Assembly: GCA_017468745.1 (NCBI GenBank)
Contig: JAFUHS010000149.1
Span: 1 to 48,937 of the forward strand
Source: Treponema sp.
GTDB lineage: Bacteria; Spirochaetota; Spirochaetia; Treponematales; Treponemataceae
DNA length: 48,937 bases
Reading direction: 5' to 3'
Position 1 is the stretch's first letter. Each line of letters begins with the position of its first letter. Position numbers and translations under genes: made by a program. Below, one piece after another: positions 27,421-36,089 of this stretch. A model generated the notes under the pieces. That model had not been told where the DNA came from, ran no database searches, and worked only from the letters and a program-made list of their open reading frames with translations.

Positions 27421-27461
27421 TACTGCTGTAAAAAATCAAACCGATTTACCAGCCTGTTGTT

Positions 27462-28646
27462 CTAATCCCTCGCAAACAAATCCCTCGTGTACACCTTTTC
27501 CTTTACATCGGCAAGCTCATCAGTGAATCGATTTGCAAGAATCACATCGCACTTTTCCTTGAAAGCCGCCAGATTATGCTCCACTCGGAAGCGCTCAAAT
27601 TCATCCTGCTGCAAGGTCGGCTCGTAAATAATCACATCAACGCCTTCCCCTCGGAGCAGTTTCATCACATCCTGAATGGAAGACTGGCGGAAGTTGTCGC
27701 TGTTTGCCTTCATGGTCAGGCGGAAAATGCCCGCGGTGCGTGGTTTTTTGCTCAGGACATGGCGGGCAATGTATTCCTTCCGCGTGCGGTTTGACTCAAC
27801 GATGGCTGACATCAGGTTTTGCGGAATGTTTGCGTAGTTTGCGAGAAGCTGCTTGGTGTCCTTGGGCAGACAGTAGCCGCCATAGCCGAAAGAGGGATTG
27901 TTATAGCCGTCACCAATGCGGGGGTCAAGGCAGACACCGTTGATGATTGCCCTTGTGTCCAGTCCGTGCATCTCAGCGTAAGTGTCAAGCTCGTTAAAGT
28001 AGCTTACGCGGAGGGCAAGATAAGTGTTCGCAAAAAGTTTGATAGCCTCCGCCTCTCTGGTATGAGTGTAAAGAACAGGGATATCTTTTTTGATTGCGCC
28101 TTCCTGCAAAAGACCGGCAAATGTGCGGGCGGCTTCTTCCATCTGAGGATTATCTTTCAGCGTTCCAACAACAATGCGGCTAGGGTAGAGATTATCGTAA
28201 AGGGCATGACCTTCACGCAAAAATTCGGGCGCGAAGAGAATGTTTTTGAGGCCGAATTTCTCAGCCACGCTTTCCGTGTAGCCTACAGGAATCGTGGACT
28301 TTATGACGATGACTGCTTCCGGCGCATATTTTTTTACCAGCTCAATGACCGTCTCAACACTGGATGTGTCAAAATAATTCTTGTTGGGATCATAGTTTGT
28401 AGGAGTCGCAATAATGACAAACTTTGCGTCCCTGTAGGCAGATTCAGCATCCGTAGTCGCCTTAAGATTCAGGTTCTTTGTTGAAAGATATTCTTCAATC
28501 TCTTTGTCACGGATAGGAGATTTTCTGCTGTTGATTAAGTCTACTTTTGCCTGAAGCACATCTATGGCATAGACTTCATTATGCTGCGCCAATAAAACTG
28601 AGAGAGAAAGCCCGACATAGCCGGTGCCAGCAACGGTGATTTTCAT
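27462..28646 (-). CDS. ugd: UDP-glucose 6-dehydrogenase
   Basis: Oxidises UDP-glucose to UDP-glucuronate with two NAD. Residues 1-12 form the NAD-binding start ([13 protein letters not shown]). [35 protein letters not shown] and [14 protein letters not shown] with the catalytic Cys are all present. The C-terminal domain ends in a normal way, and the length of 394 residues matches short Ugd proteins. The start at 28646 (MKITVAG) is taken instead of 28655 because the Rossmann strand starts there and the -10 box ends at 28654, which makes the longer form untranslatable from this promoter. GDP-mannose dehydrogenase is a relative but has different motifs. Confidence 0.93.
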   Translation of the reverse strand: MKITVAGTGYVGLSLSVLLAQHNEVYAIDVLQAKVDLINSRKSPIRDKEIEEYLSTKNLNLKATTDAESAYRDAKFVIIATPTNYDPNKNYFDTSSVETVIELVKKYAPEAVIVIKSTIPVGYTESVAEKFGLKNILFAPEFLREGHALYDNLYPSRIVVGTLKDNPQMEEAARTFAGLLQEGAIKKDIPVLYTHTREAEAIKLFANTYLALRVSYFNELDTYAEMHGLDTRAIINGVCLDPRIGDGYNNPSFGYGGYCLPKDTKQLLANYANIPQNLMSAIVESNRTRKEYIARHVLSKKPRTAGIFRLTMKANSDNFRQSSIQDVMKLLRGEGVDVIIYEPTLQQDEFERFRVEHNLAAFKEKCDVILANRFTDELADVKEKVYTRDLFARD

Positions 28647-28653
28647 GAAATTC

Positions 28654-28687
28654 ATTATAGCATATTTACCTGAATTTATGCTATAAT
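28654..28687. promoter_or_regulatory. Palindrome with divergent extended -10 boxes
   Basis: Perfect 11-bp arms (ATTATAGCATA at 28654-28664, TATGCTATAAT at 28677-28687) surround a 12-base loop. Each strand reads TGCTATAAT, a full extended -10. The minus-strand box ends seven bases before the ugd ATG. The plus-strand box points at the decayed gene that follows. Confidence 0.6.
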
Positions 28688-28710
28688 AAGCGGGCTGTGT
28701 GGGGTGGCAG

Positions 28711-29158
28711 AGTAGAAGCAGATGAGTGATACGGTTGACATTATTATTGGCGCTGACATCATAATCACCGCACTCACGGCTTTTTCAAATCAGCCTCTCG
28801 AAAAGGGAAAGTCCCTGATTTTTTCGATGAGATACAGGAGTGCCCCCGTGCCAAGACGGCGATAAAATTCCTCGTTGAGGACGGACGCTTCGACTATATG
28901 GTCGTTGGCGGAATGCCCGCGGTCGTGCAGAACTTCGTCGATTCCCATGATGCGGCAAAATCCGTCCAGATGCAGAAAAACATTCTTTCATTGTACTGTC
29001 AGGACATAAGGAAATATTCCAAAAACGACAAGATTCGGATAAAGGATATTTTTGACAGGAAAAATCTTGGAGAGCTTGATTTTGTCATTCAGAAATGCCG
29101 GAAAGTCTTGTCGTGCAAGTTGATGCTCCTTAAATTCAATGTTGTGAATGGGGAATAA
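28711..29158 (+). pseudogene. Decayed DUF4143-type AAA ATPase gene
   Basis: Pieces in two frames match the family of ATP-binding proteins with a C-terminal DUF4143 domain: NQPLEKGKSL, FFDEIQECPRAKTAIKFLVEDGRFDY (Walker B region), GGMPAVVQNFV, NILSLYCQDIRKYSKND and GELDFVIQKCRKVL. The Walker A part is missing, a base is lost before FFDEIQ, FDY is joined straight to the much later GGMPAVV, and IFD is joined to GELDFVI. The gene is dead and its tail is repeated at 31075-31213. Confidence 0.75.
28976..29114 (+). repeat. 139-bp perfect direct repeat, left copy
   Basis: All 139 bases equal 31075-31213. It lies inside the DUF4143 relic. The two copies bracket the ATPase plus small-protein cassette with a period of 2099 bases. 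Confidence 0.95.
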
Positions 29159-29230
29159 GTGTAGCGTATATAATTTAATCTTATAGATTTTTTTCTTTTA
29201 TCGTGCTAAAATATAGACAAGTGTGAAAAT

Positions 29231-30391
29231 ATGGATAGATTTAGTATTAAAAATTTCGGACCAATCGAAGATGTATCGCTGAAACTTGGTGATTTAACGA
29301 TTTTGGTTGGACCTCAAGCCAGCGGAAAAAGTATTGCCCTTGAAACAATGAAACTAGTTGTTGACAGAGATTCTGTTATTGATACTCTTGAAAGATATAA
29401 TTATATCATTGGACATGACACAAATAAAATTTTGGATATGTTTTATGGAGAGGGAATGTCATGTATCTGGAAAACAAATACTGAAATTTTGTCCGATGGG
29501 AAAACTTTTTTGCGTAGTAGTTTACCAAAAAACAGTAGTGGCACTGACGAAGCATTTTTCTATGTTCCTGCACAACGAATTTTAAGCATATCAGATGGAC
29601 GGGCAAAGAATTTTATGGAGTTTGATAATTCATCACCGTATGTTCTTCGTACTTTCAGTGAGACCTTACGATTATTCATGCAGCATGGACTTGGAAGAAC
29701 GGATATATTATTTCCAATGAAAACGAGATTGAAAAGTCTACTTCGTCAATCATTCAATGACTCTATTTTTCACGATGCTCAAGTTGCGATGGAAGATAGA
29801 TATGGGCAGAAAAAAATGGTATTGCGAACGGATTCTTTGAGTATTCCATTTATGTCATGGAGTGCAGGACAAAAAGAATTTATGCCATTATTACTTGCAT
29901 TTTATTGTCTTTCTGGACCGCCGTCAAAAGTCGTAAAAAAAGAAAAATATAAATATGTAGTTATTGAAGAACCCGAGATGGGATTACATCCAAAAGCAAT
30001 CATAAGCATTATATTGCAAATATTAGAACTTATTCAGACTGGCGGATATAAAATAATTGTATCTACACATTCTCCTGTATTTCTTGAGTTTGCATGGGCA
30101 TTTAATTTGTTGAAGGAAAGCCAAAGGAATCAATATGCTGCCCTCTATGAAATGTTTGGAATTCCTGAAAGTTCTCCTGTTAGCAATATGTTGAACGGTT
30201 TATTTAGAAAGCAAATACAGACATACTATTTTAAGAGAAGTGATAAAAATGGAAAAGTTATGTCATATGATATTTCATCGCTTGATGTAAATAATGCCGA
30301 TTCTGTTGTGTCTGAATGGGGCGGATTATCAGCTTTTTCAACAAAAGTTTCTGATGTTGTATCGAGGTATATGGCTGACTATGAAGACTGA
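29231..30391 (+). CDS. AAA/SMC-like ATPase of a two-gene cassette
   Basis: A 386-residue ABC/SMC-type ATPase of the AAA_15/AAA_21 kind. Walker A is GPQASGKS (residues 27-34), the signature segment is SWSAGQKEFMPLL (about 213-225), Walker B is YVVIEEPEMGLHP (about 242-254) and the H-loop is STHSPVF. The short N-terminal arm suggests a compact ATPase without long coiled coils. The downstream gene overlaps it by 11 bases. Proteins of this class are the sensor or motor in many phage-defence pairs, but I do not recognise this pair as a named system. The cassette is more A+T-rich than the envelope genes and sits inside a broken gene between direct repeats, signs of recent arrival. Confidence 0.8.
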   Translation: MDRFSIKNFGPIEDVSLKLGDLTILVGPQASGKSIALETMKLVVDRDSVIDTLERYNYIIGHDTNKILDMFYGEGMSCIWKTNTEILSDGKTFLRSSLPKNSSGTDEAFFYVPAQRILSISDGRAKNFMEFDNSSPYVLRTFSETLRLFMQHGLGRTDILFPMKTRLKSLLRQSFNDSIFHDAQVAMEDRYGQKKMVLRTDSLSIPFMSWSAGQKEFMPLLLAFYCLSGPPSKVVKKEKYKYVVIEEPEMGLHPKAIISIILQILELIQTGGYKIIVSTHSPVFLEFAWAFNLLKESQRNQYAALYEMFGIPESSPVSNMLNGLFRKQIQTYYFKRSDKNGKVMSYDISSLDVNNADSVVSEWGGLSAFSTKVSDVVSRYMADYED

Positions 30392-30860
30392 TGAAGCAAA
30401 AGAAATGACTTTGGAAAAAGCTATTTCAAAAACACCAGATGTAAAAGGAAAATTTTGTAAAGGACTAGGTGCGGTAAAAACTTCTGAGAAAAGTAAGTTT
30501 GTCGTATCTAATACACATCTGCTTTCAGGAAGTTTGGATATTGATAGCGCTACAAAGTTCTTATTTCCCAATGATAATCGCTGGGATTATGCGGTAGAAT
30601 ATAACAAAGAAGTTTTTTTCGTTGAGATTCATCCTTGTTCGACAAGTGAGATACAAACAGTATTACATAAACTTTCATGGCTCAAAAATTGGTTAAAAAC
30701 AAGAGCTCCTGATATTTCCGCACTAAAGTCAACATCAAGAAATCCGTATATATGGGTATTTACGAATCGTTTTGATATACTGCCGACCTCGAAAACGTAT
30801 AGACAGCTTAGTTTAAGCGGGTTAAAAGTGGCTCGAAGATGGGAATACGACAAAATGTAG
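30381..30860 (+). CDS. Small partner protein, possible nuclease-like effector
   Basis: A 159-residue soluble protein of unknown family. The start at 30381 (MKTDEAKEM) is taken because it overlaps the ATPase stop by 11 bases; the frame is open further upstream but would overlap far more. The central part reads RWDYAVEYNKEVFFVEIHP, then TSEIQTVLHKLSWLKNWLK. The Asp, the Glu 13 residues on in VEIH, and the strand-helix pattern resemble a PD-(D/E)xK core with His instead of Lys, but this is only a shape match. It carries no membrane segment or signal peptide. It likely works with the ATPase as one module. Confidence 0.65.
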   Translation: MKTDEAKEMTLEKAISKTPDVKGKFCKGLGAVKTSEKSKFVVSNTHLLSGSLDIDSATKFLFPNDNRWDYAVEYNKEVFFVEIHPCSTSEIQTVLHKLSWLKNWLKTRAPDISALKSTSRNPYIWVFTNRFDILPTSKTYRQLSLSGLKVARRWEYDKM

Positions 30861-31074
30861 CGACTCCGAAGAAGTACAAAGGTTTCTTTTTTGCAGAGTG
30901 CTCAAACATTTTTCCATGTAGAGAGCATATCTGGCGTTCAAACGCCGTAAGATTATGAAAATCTTTATTCTGCAATGAGTTCATCAAAATAACTTCCTTC
31001 TCTGTTTTAAGGCTGAAAGAAATTCGACTAAAGATATGTCTGTTATTTCGCCGTCAAAAAATCTTTTCAAAACT
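30861..31074. other. Spacer after the cassette
   Basis: No gene I can support. Short open stretches on the minus strand look like fragments of a lost gene, with frames changing within tens of bases. Confidence 0.4.
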
Positions 31075-31213
31075 AAAAACATTCTTTCATTGTACTGTCA
31101 GGACATAAGGAAATATTCCAAAAACGACAAGATTCGGATAAAGGATATTTTTGACAGGAAAAATCTTGGAGAGCTTGATTTTGTCATTCAGAAATGCCGG
31201 AAAGTCTTGTCGT
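31075..31213 (+). repeat. 139-bp perfect direct repeat, right copy
   Basis: Identical to 28976-29114. It holds the same internal deletion junction of the DUF4143 gene (IFD joined to GELDFVI), so both copies come from one already damaged sequence. The flanks on both sides differ. Confidence 0.95.
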
Positions 31214-31295
31214 TCAGACCGATGTTTTTTGATTTCTATGTTGCGACTAAAATGACTGTAGCAAAAAACGAAAAAATAGGATAATCTTTTATACA

Positions 31296-32339
31296 ATGAA
31301 AAAAATTGCCTGGTTACCAGAAAATCTTGATAATAACCGTTCTTTTTATGGCTTAAAAAAAGCCACTGCACTTGCTGGTGCTGAGAATATTTCTGAAAAA
31401 GACTTGTACAAAAATCCTCGTAAAGTAGATTATCTTGTTTTGAACTTTTATGAAGATATTCAGAAAAAATTTGGATTTCATCTAATTGCGTATGTGGGGC
31501 GTTGGATACGACTGCATTATTTTAAGTTTTGTGGAATAAAAGTTATTTGGATGGTAAACAATAAAGTTCCGCATGACGACAACAAGGCGTGGGCAATAAG
31601 AATGATGCGTACGCTCATAAAATCTTCGGATAAAATTATAATACTTTGCACGGATACTCTTTCCGTGCTTAAAAATCTCGTAAAAAAAGAAAGTGTTTGG
31701 AGAGATAAAATTATATATCTCCCGCATCCCAACTACATAGGTGCATATAAAAAAACAGATTTACCGGTTCAGTCAGATGGAGAAGCGTTCAAACTGCTTT
31801 TCTTTGGAAGTATTCGCCCGTATAAAAATGTGGATGTACTGATAAGAGCATTTAAGCGAGTTCAGAACAACAATATCGAGCTGACAATAGCAGGTGGTTG
31901 CAAGAGCGAATCTTACAGGCAATACATACAAAAACTTGCCTCTGAAAGTAACATCAAGCTTATGCTCCAATATATTGATGACGATGAAATAATGAGCCTC
32001 ATTTCTGAGAATTCCATGCTTGTTTTTCCGTATGACAATGAGACTACACTCAATTCTGGTTCAATTATTTTGGCATGTAGCGCTGGAAAAACATTTATCG
32101 CTCCAAAAATCGGTACTGTAAAAGATTTCCCCGATGACTCTCTTTTTTATTGGTATGAATATAAAAGTGAATCCGAGCATGAAGACAAACTTGTTGAATC
32201 GATAAAAAAATCATACGCAGACTACATAGAAGATTGTAAATCATTAGAAAACAAGGGGAAGGCATTGTACGCATATATGCATACAATGCACAGCACCGAA
32301 AAACTTGCTGAAATTTGGAAACAGGCTTTGGACTTGTAA
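31296..32339 (+). CDS. Glycosyltransferase (GT-B)
   Basis: A 347-residue transferase. The N-terminal half includes YVGRWIRLHYFKFCGIKVIWMVNNK. The C-terminal half has LLFFGSIRPYKNVDVLIRAF, LTIAGGCKSESY and a weak donor site SMLVFPYDNETTLNSGSIILACSAGKTFIAP, where the usual EGFGLP-type box is replaced by ETTLNSGS, as in some beta-glycosyltransferases that act on lipid-linked acceptors. It is alone on the plus strand, ends two bases before the converging gene, and lies in an A+T-rich stretch. The sugar is unknown. Confidence 0.75.
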   Translation: MKKIAWLPENLDNNRSFYGLKKATALAGAENISEKDLYKNPRKVDYLVLNFYEDIQKKFGFHLIAYVGRWIRLHYFKFCGIKVIWMVNNKVPHDDNKAWAIRMMRTLIKSSDKIIILCTDTLSVLKNLVKKESVWRDKIIYLPHPNYIGAYKKTDLPVQSDGEAFKLLFFGSIRPYKNVDVLIRAFKRVQNNNIELTIAGGCKSESYRQYIQKLASESNIKLMLQYIDDDEIMSLISENSMLVFPYDNETTLNSGSIILACSAGKTFIAPKIGTVKDFPDDSLFYWYEYKSESEHEDKLVESIKKSYADYIEDCKSLENKGKALYAYMHTMHSTEKLAEIWKQALDL

Positions 32340-32341
32340 AA

Positions 32342-33523
32342 TTAGATTTTAGCCAAAAGCATTTCGAGCTTTTTTGGCAAATCCTCCATTGAAAAGTCCA
32401 AGCTTCTTTTGTACGCTGCTTCGGAGTAAGAATGAATTTTTTCCTCGCTTACAGCAATTTCTTCCGTAAAAGACGCAAGTTCTTCAAGTGTATCCCATGT
32501 TTTTCCAGTTCCTTCAGTCACTATTTCAGGCTGCCCACCTTTGTTTATGACAATCGGAATACATTTTGCACTCATCGCCTCTACCGTTGTCATACCAAAA
32601 TGCTCTAACTGATCGGGGTGCAAATTCTCGTCAATGCCATAGCCTTTACTATGCCAGAAAAAAGTTGCCCTATTATACAGCGAGACTAATTCATCATGCG
32701 GAATGCTGACAAAAAAGTGAACATTGTATCCATCGGCTAATTTCATCAATCTCTCAGGATATTCAGCATCCTCAATATCCCTATTTCCTGCAATCCAAAG
32801 CGCATAGTTTTCCGTGAGAAATTGAGATTTCTTGTAAGCTTCAATAAGCGCTTCAAGTTTCTTTGTTTTCTCAATGCGTGAAACTGCCAGTATTGCATTT
32901 TCTTTTTTTTCTCCTGTTAATTTAATTGGAAGAACAGGATGGTACATTTGGACAATTTTTTTCGAATCAATATCGGGGCGCAGCTTTTTTAGCCAGTATT
33001 CGGTGTACTTTGAGTTTGGTAAAAATAAATTGTAGCTTTTTGCGTATCGTTTGTCTTTGAGTTTTGTTAAAAACGGAAAGTCCAGTTTTCCTTCGCGTTT
33101 TTTTTCTTGAACAATCGGCCAAACAGGAAAATGTATTATTGCAATATTCTTTTTTGCTTTAAACGCAAAGTTTCCTCTTGAACAATAAAAAAAAATGTCA
33201 AATCCTTTTGAAGTATTTTCTATTTTTTTATACATGATTTTTCTTGAAATTATACTTTTTTTCGAACAAAGCACAGGTTTAAGACCTGCTCGTTTCCAGT
33301 CAATATTTGTTCCTGCAAGGCCGTTTAGTCGGTCTATCAAAGATTTATTATTTGGAATATCTTTTTTTGTATAAACCTCTGCAACAAACTGGACAAATGC
33401 GTTTGGAAAAATTTGTTGCAAAGCCCATGCGAACTTTACAGCACATGATTCAGTTCCTCCATAACGATAAGGAAGTTCCCAAATGTAGATACCGATTTTA
33501 TTTATATTTTTTTTGTCAATCAT
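32342..33523 (-). CDS. Glycosyltransferase, family 4
   Basis: A 393-residue GT-B transferase. The N-terminal IGIYIWELPYRYGGTESCAVKF binds the acceptor side. The donor half shows AVSRIEKTKKLEALIEAY, LWIAGNRDIED and FWHSKGYGIDENLHPDQLEHFGMTTVEAMSAKCIPIV with the E-x7-E type pair. The start at 33523 is chosen because its ATG overlaps the stop of the upstream gene as ATGA, a clear coupling; the 33553 alternative has no better site. It is co-transcribed with the family 2 transferase. Confidence 0.85.
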   Translation of the reverse strand: MIDKKNINKIGIYIWELPYRYGGTESCAVKFAWALQQIFPNAFVQFVAEVYTKKDIPNNKSLIDRLNGLAGTNIDWKRAGLKPVLCSKKSIISRKIMYKKIENTSKGFDIFFYCSRGNFAFKAKKNIAIIHFPVWPIVQEKKREGKLDFPFLTKLKDKRYAKSYNLFLPNSKYTEYWLKKLRPDIDSKKIVQMYHPVLPIKLTGEKKENAILAVSRIEKTKKLEALIEAYKKSQFLTENYALWIAGNRDIEDAEYPERLMKLADGYNVHFFVSIPHDELVSLYNRATFFWHSKGYGIDENLHPDQLEHFGMTTVEAMSAKCIPIVINKGGQPEIVTEGTGKTWDTLEELASFTEEIAVSEEKIHSYSEAAYKRSLDFSMEDLPKKLEMLLAKI

Positions 33524-34473
33524 AATTTTCCCCCTATGTGTTTTTCGGTACAAGGTGTTTTTATAAGCTTTTTAAAATATACTTTGCTGGAAGGAAATAT
33601 GTATGGGTTGAGCCAGAAAATGAAAGTCAGTATTTTTAAAAAAAATACTTTGTATGTTTTAACATATGTTTTTCTGAAATAGATGATGTTTGAAAGTTTT
33701 ACATGTAGTGATGAGAATGAAGCATAATGACGAATTATATCTATATTTTGTAATCGGATGGCAGATTGGCCCTCTAAATGCACGATTCTAGGACCGTCAA
33801 TCAAAAGACGCTTTTTCCCCTGTTGGGCTAGTAAGAACTCCAGATAAACCTCTTCTCTATACATAAAAAAATCTTCATCATACCATGCGTTTTCATCATT
33901 TTTTAAAAATAAATCTGCTCCTGCCACATGATCTACTTCTCCAAGATGAAAAAAAGAGGGGGATTTTGCATCGTTTGGTAAAGGTCTTTTAAAAAATGTA
34001 TGAAGGATAAACAATTTAAAAAAACCATAAATATTGTGAATAAGTGATGAGATTTCTTCATCACAATTTGGAAAAGGACCGTCTGAACGCATGACAATAC
34101 CATTTGTATCAATAAGATTGCACCCCAAAGCCCCGATATTATCTTTTTCTCCGTTTTTTTCCCAATAGTCAAAAAAAATCTTCACCGCATTATTCAGTAA
34201 AATTGTGTCGCTGTTGAGGTAAAAAATGTACTTTCCCTTTGCAATTGCAAGTCCCCGATTGTTTGCAGCACCAAAGCCCAGGTTGGCATTGTTCTCTATC
34301 AAAATGACTTGCGGAAAATCAGCTTTCAGCATTTCAATGGAGCCGTCAACAGAAGCGTTGTCACTTACGATAACCTCAAAATCAATGTCTTTTGTTTGCT
34401 CATAAATTGAGGCAAGACAGTCTTCGAGAAGTTTTTTTGTATTGTAGTTTACGATAATTATTGAAACATCCAT
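33520..34473 (-). CDS. Glycosyltransferase, family 2 (rhamnosyltransferase-like)
   Basis: A GT-A enzyme with VSIIIVNYNTKKLLEDCL, VSDNASVDGSIEML, NLGFGAANNRGL and LNSDTILLN (the DxD-like site), followed by a conserved acidic segment DEDFFMYREEVYLEFLLAQQGK. This is the pattern of WbbL-type rhamnosyltransferases, and dTDP-rhamnose precursors come from the rml genes at the right end. A C-terminal hydrophobic helix may attach it to the membrane. It has an AGGA ribosome site and sits 21 bases after the DUF1703 gene. The donor sugar is not proven. Confidence 0.85.
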   Translation of the reverse strand: MDVSIIIVNYNTKKLLEDCLASIYEQTKDIDFEVIVSDNASVDGSIEMLKADFPQVILIENNANLGFGAANNRGLAIAKGKYIFYLNSDTILLNNAVKIFFDYWEKNGEKDNIGALGCNLIDTNGIVMRSDGPFPNCDEEISSLIHNIYGFFKLFILHTFFKRPLPNDAKSPSFFHLGEVDHVAGADLFLKNDENAWYDEDFFMYREEVYLEFLLAQQGKKRLLIDGPRIVHLEGQSAIRLQNIDIIRHYASFSSLHVKLSNIIYFRKTYVKTYKVFFLKILTFIFWLNPYIFPSSKVYFKKLIKTPCTEKHIGGKL

Positions 34474-34494
34474 ATATTTAATCCTTAATTACTG

Positions 34495-36057
34495 CTAAGC
34501 AATATATTTCCACTCTGCAAGCGTTTTTGTCGTGCTTTCAAAAGATGCGCCTATCTTAATTATTTTTTTCGAGGTTGAGCGATATTTGTCAGCATAGTTT
34601 TTATATACGATTTGCTGGAGGGCATTTGTCGCTGATTCGTCAACCTTAAATTCAAAAATATATATAATCTCAGGCAATTCAACCACGCAGTCGATTCTCC
34701 CTTTGTTTGTGTAGCTTTCTGCTGTCGTAAACTGCCCTAAAAGCGTAAAAATCAGATAAACAGTAATCTGAAAGTCGTGTTCGGATGTGCGTTTTTCAGT
34801 AGCATAGGGAACTGAAGCAACAATCGAGCGCAAACGAGTCATAAATGAATCAATATTCCCGTCTTTTATATCCCTGTAAAACTCACGAATCCAAAAATCC
34901 GATGTTCTTTGATTTTGCTCCAAAAAAGACGGCATTAGAATGGCAAGAAAACTGTATTCTACCTCAGTGTTTGGATAACGCAGTATGAAAGTATTAAATT
35001 CTTTGTTCCATTCTTTTATCGTGATGTAGCCAGTCTGATAGAGTAACTGAACAATGTCAAAATCCGCATCGCTTTTGTTCATGAGGGTAGGTATGCTGTA
35101 TTCTACGCCGTCAGAAAAATTGTAGATGTCATAATTGTTTTGCTTAAGCTGCTTGACAAGAAAAGTCGGGGTACCTGTTTCAAACCAATAGGTTCCAAAA
35201 AAACAATCGCTGAAGGTCTTCAAGATACTGTAAGGATTGTATATATCTTTCAGTTCTTTTGAAAAATGATATCCGTCATATTTGCTTTTTAGAGAACTGA
35301 GGCAGTCGGCTACTGTAAGATTGTTCGCACTCGCTAATTCCTTGATTTCCGGCTTAAAGCATGACTCCAGCTCATCCTGAGTAATACCGCATAATGCTTC
35401 TGCGGAAGGGCTGAAGGTAATGTCGTTGGCTTGATTCAAATCGCTGAAGATACTTATTTTTGAAAATTTTGTAATGCCTGTAATAAAGACAAAGCGCAGG
35501 AATTCGTCACAATTTTTCAGGACTCCGAAAAAGCCTCTTAGCAGACTGCGGCACTCATCGTTTACCGCACGGTTTTCCATAGTTTCTAAAAGAGGCTTGT
35601 CGTATTCATCGACAAGAATAACGATATTTTTTCCTGTTTTTTGTGCAATCTGACGGATATAATCACTGAAGATGAGCTCCACGGATTTTTCGGAACTTGA
35701 AGCACCGTAGCTAGAGGCGATATTGCGCAATATGAGAGATATTTTGTCTTCCAAATCCTTGCGGGATGTATATTCTTTGCCAGAAAAATCAAAATGAAAT
35801 ACAGGGAATTCCTGCCAGTCTTTTTCAAGTTTTTCGATTTTCAGGCCTTTAAATAATTCTTTTTTTCCCAAAAAGTAGGCGGAAAGTGTTGAAACCAAGA
35901 GGCTTTTTCCAAAACGCCGTGGGCGGGAGAGAAAATACACTTTACCCATAGAAACAAGATTAAAAAGTAATTCCGTTTTGTCGACATACACATAGTTGTT
36001 TTTGCGTATCTCGGAAAAATCTTGCATTCCTATAGGAAGAGGTCTCTTAGCACTCAT
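34495..36057 (-). CDS. AAA-ATPase-like protein with C-terminal PD-(D/E)xK nuclease domain (DUF1703)
   Basis: A 520-residue protein of a family common in gut and oral anaerobes and expanded in treponemes. Near the N-terminus YVDKTELLFNLV precedes the Walker A-like RPRRFGKSLL. Walker B is IVILVDEYDKPL and a later FVFITGITKFSK follows. The C-terminal domain contains GRIDCVVELPEIIYIFEFKVDES, a PD-(D/E)xK-type D...ExK core. Its function is unknown; such genes are often horizontally acquired cargo. It lies between Wzx and the family 2 transferase without obvious relation to glycan synthesis. Its extended -10 (TGCTATACT) ends six bases before the ATG. Confidence 0.9.
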   Translation of the reverse strand: MSAKRPLPIGMQDFSEIRKNNYVYVDKTELLFNLVSMGKVYFLSRPRRFGKSLLVSTLSAYFLGKKELFKGLKIEKLEKDWQEFPVFHFDFSGKEYTSRKDLEDKISLILRNIASSYGASSSEKSVELIFSDYIRQIAQKTGKNIVILVDEYDKPLLETMENRAVNDECRSLLRGFFGVLKNCDEFLRFVFITGITKFSKISIFSDLNQANDITFSPSAEALCGITQDELESCFKPEIKELASANNLTVADCLSSLKSKYDGYHFSKELKDIYNPYSILKTFSDCFFGTYWFETGTPTFLVKQLKQNNYDIYNFSDGVEYSIPTLMNKSDADFDIVQLLYQTGYITIKEWNKEFNTFILRYPNTEVEYSFLAILMPSFLEQNQRTSDFWIREFYRDIKDGNIDSFMTRLRSIVASVPYATEKRTSEHDFQITVYLIFTLLGQFTTAESYTNKGRIDCVVELPEIIYIFEFKVDESATNALQQIVYKNYADKYRSTSKKIIKIGASFESTTKTLAEWKYIA

Positions 36058-36063
36058 TGTTTT

Positions 36064-36072
36064 AGTATAGCA
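36064..36072 (-). promoter_or_regulatory. Extended -10 promoter of the DUF1703 gene
   Basis: TGCTATACT on the minus strand; six bases separate the box from the start codon, so the mRNA is expected to be leaderless. Confidence 0.5.
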
Positions 36073-36089
36073 TAATGAGTGCCATTAGT

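Noticed and set aside
27819-28484. 221-codon open frame opposite ugd
   Set aside because: It covers conserved Ugd motifs on the other strand and has no start context; a shadow.
28976-31213. 139-bp repeats as ends of an insertion sequence or retrotransposon
   Set aside because: They are direct, lie within a protein-coding relic, lack terminal inverted repeats, and no transposase or integrase lies between them.
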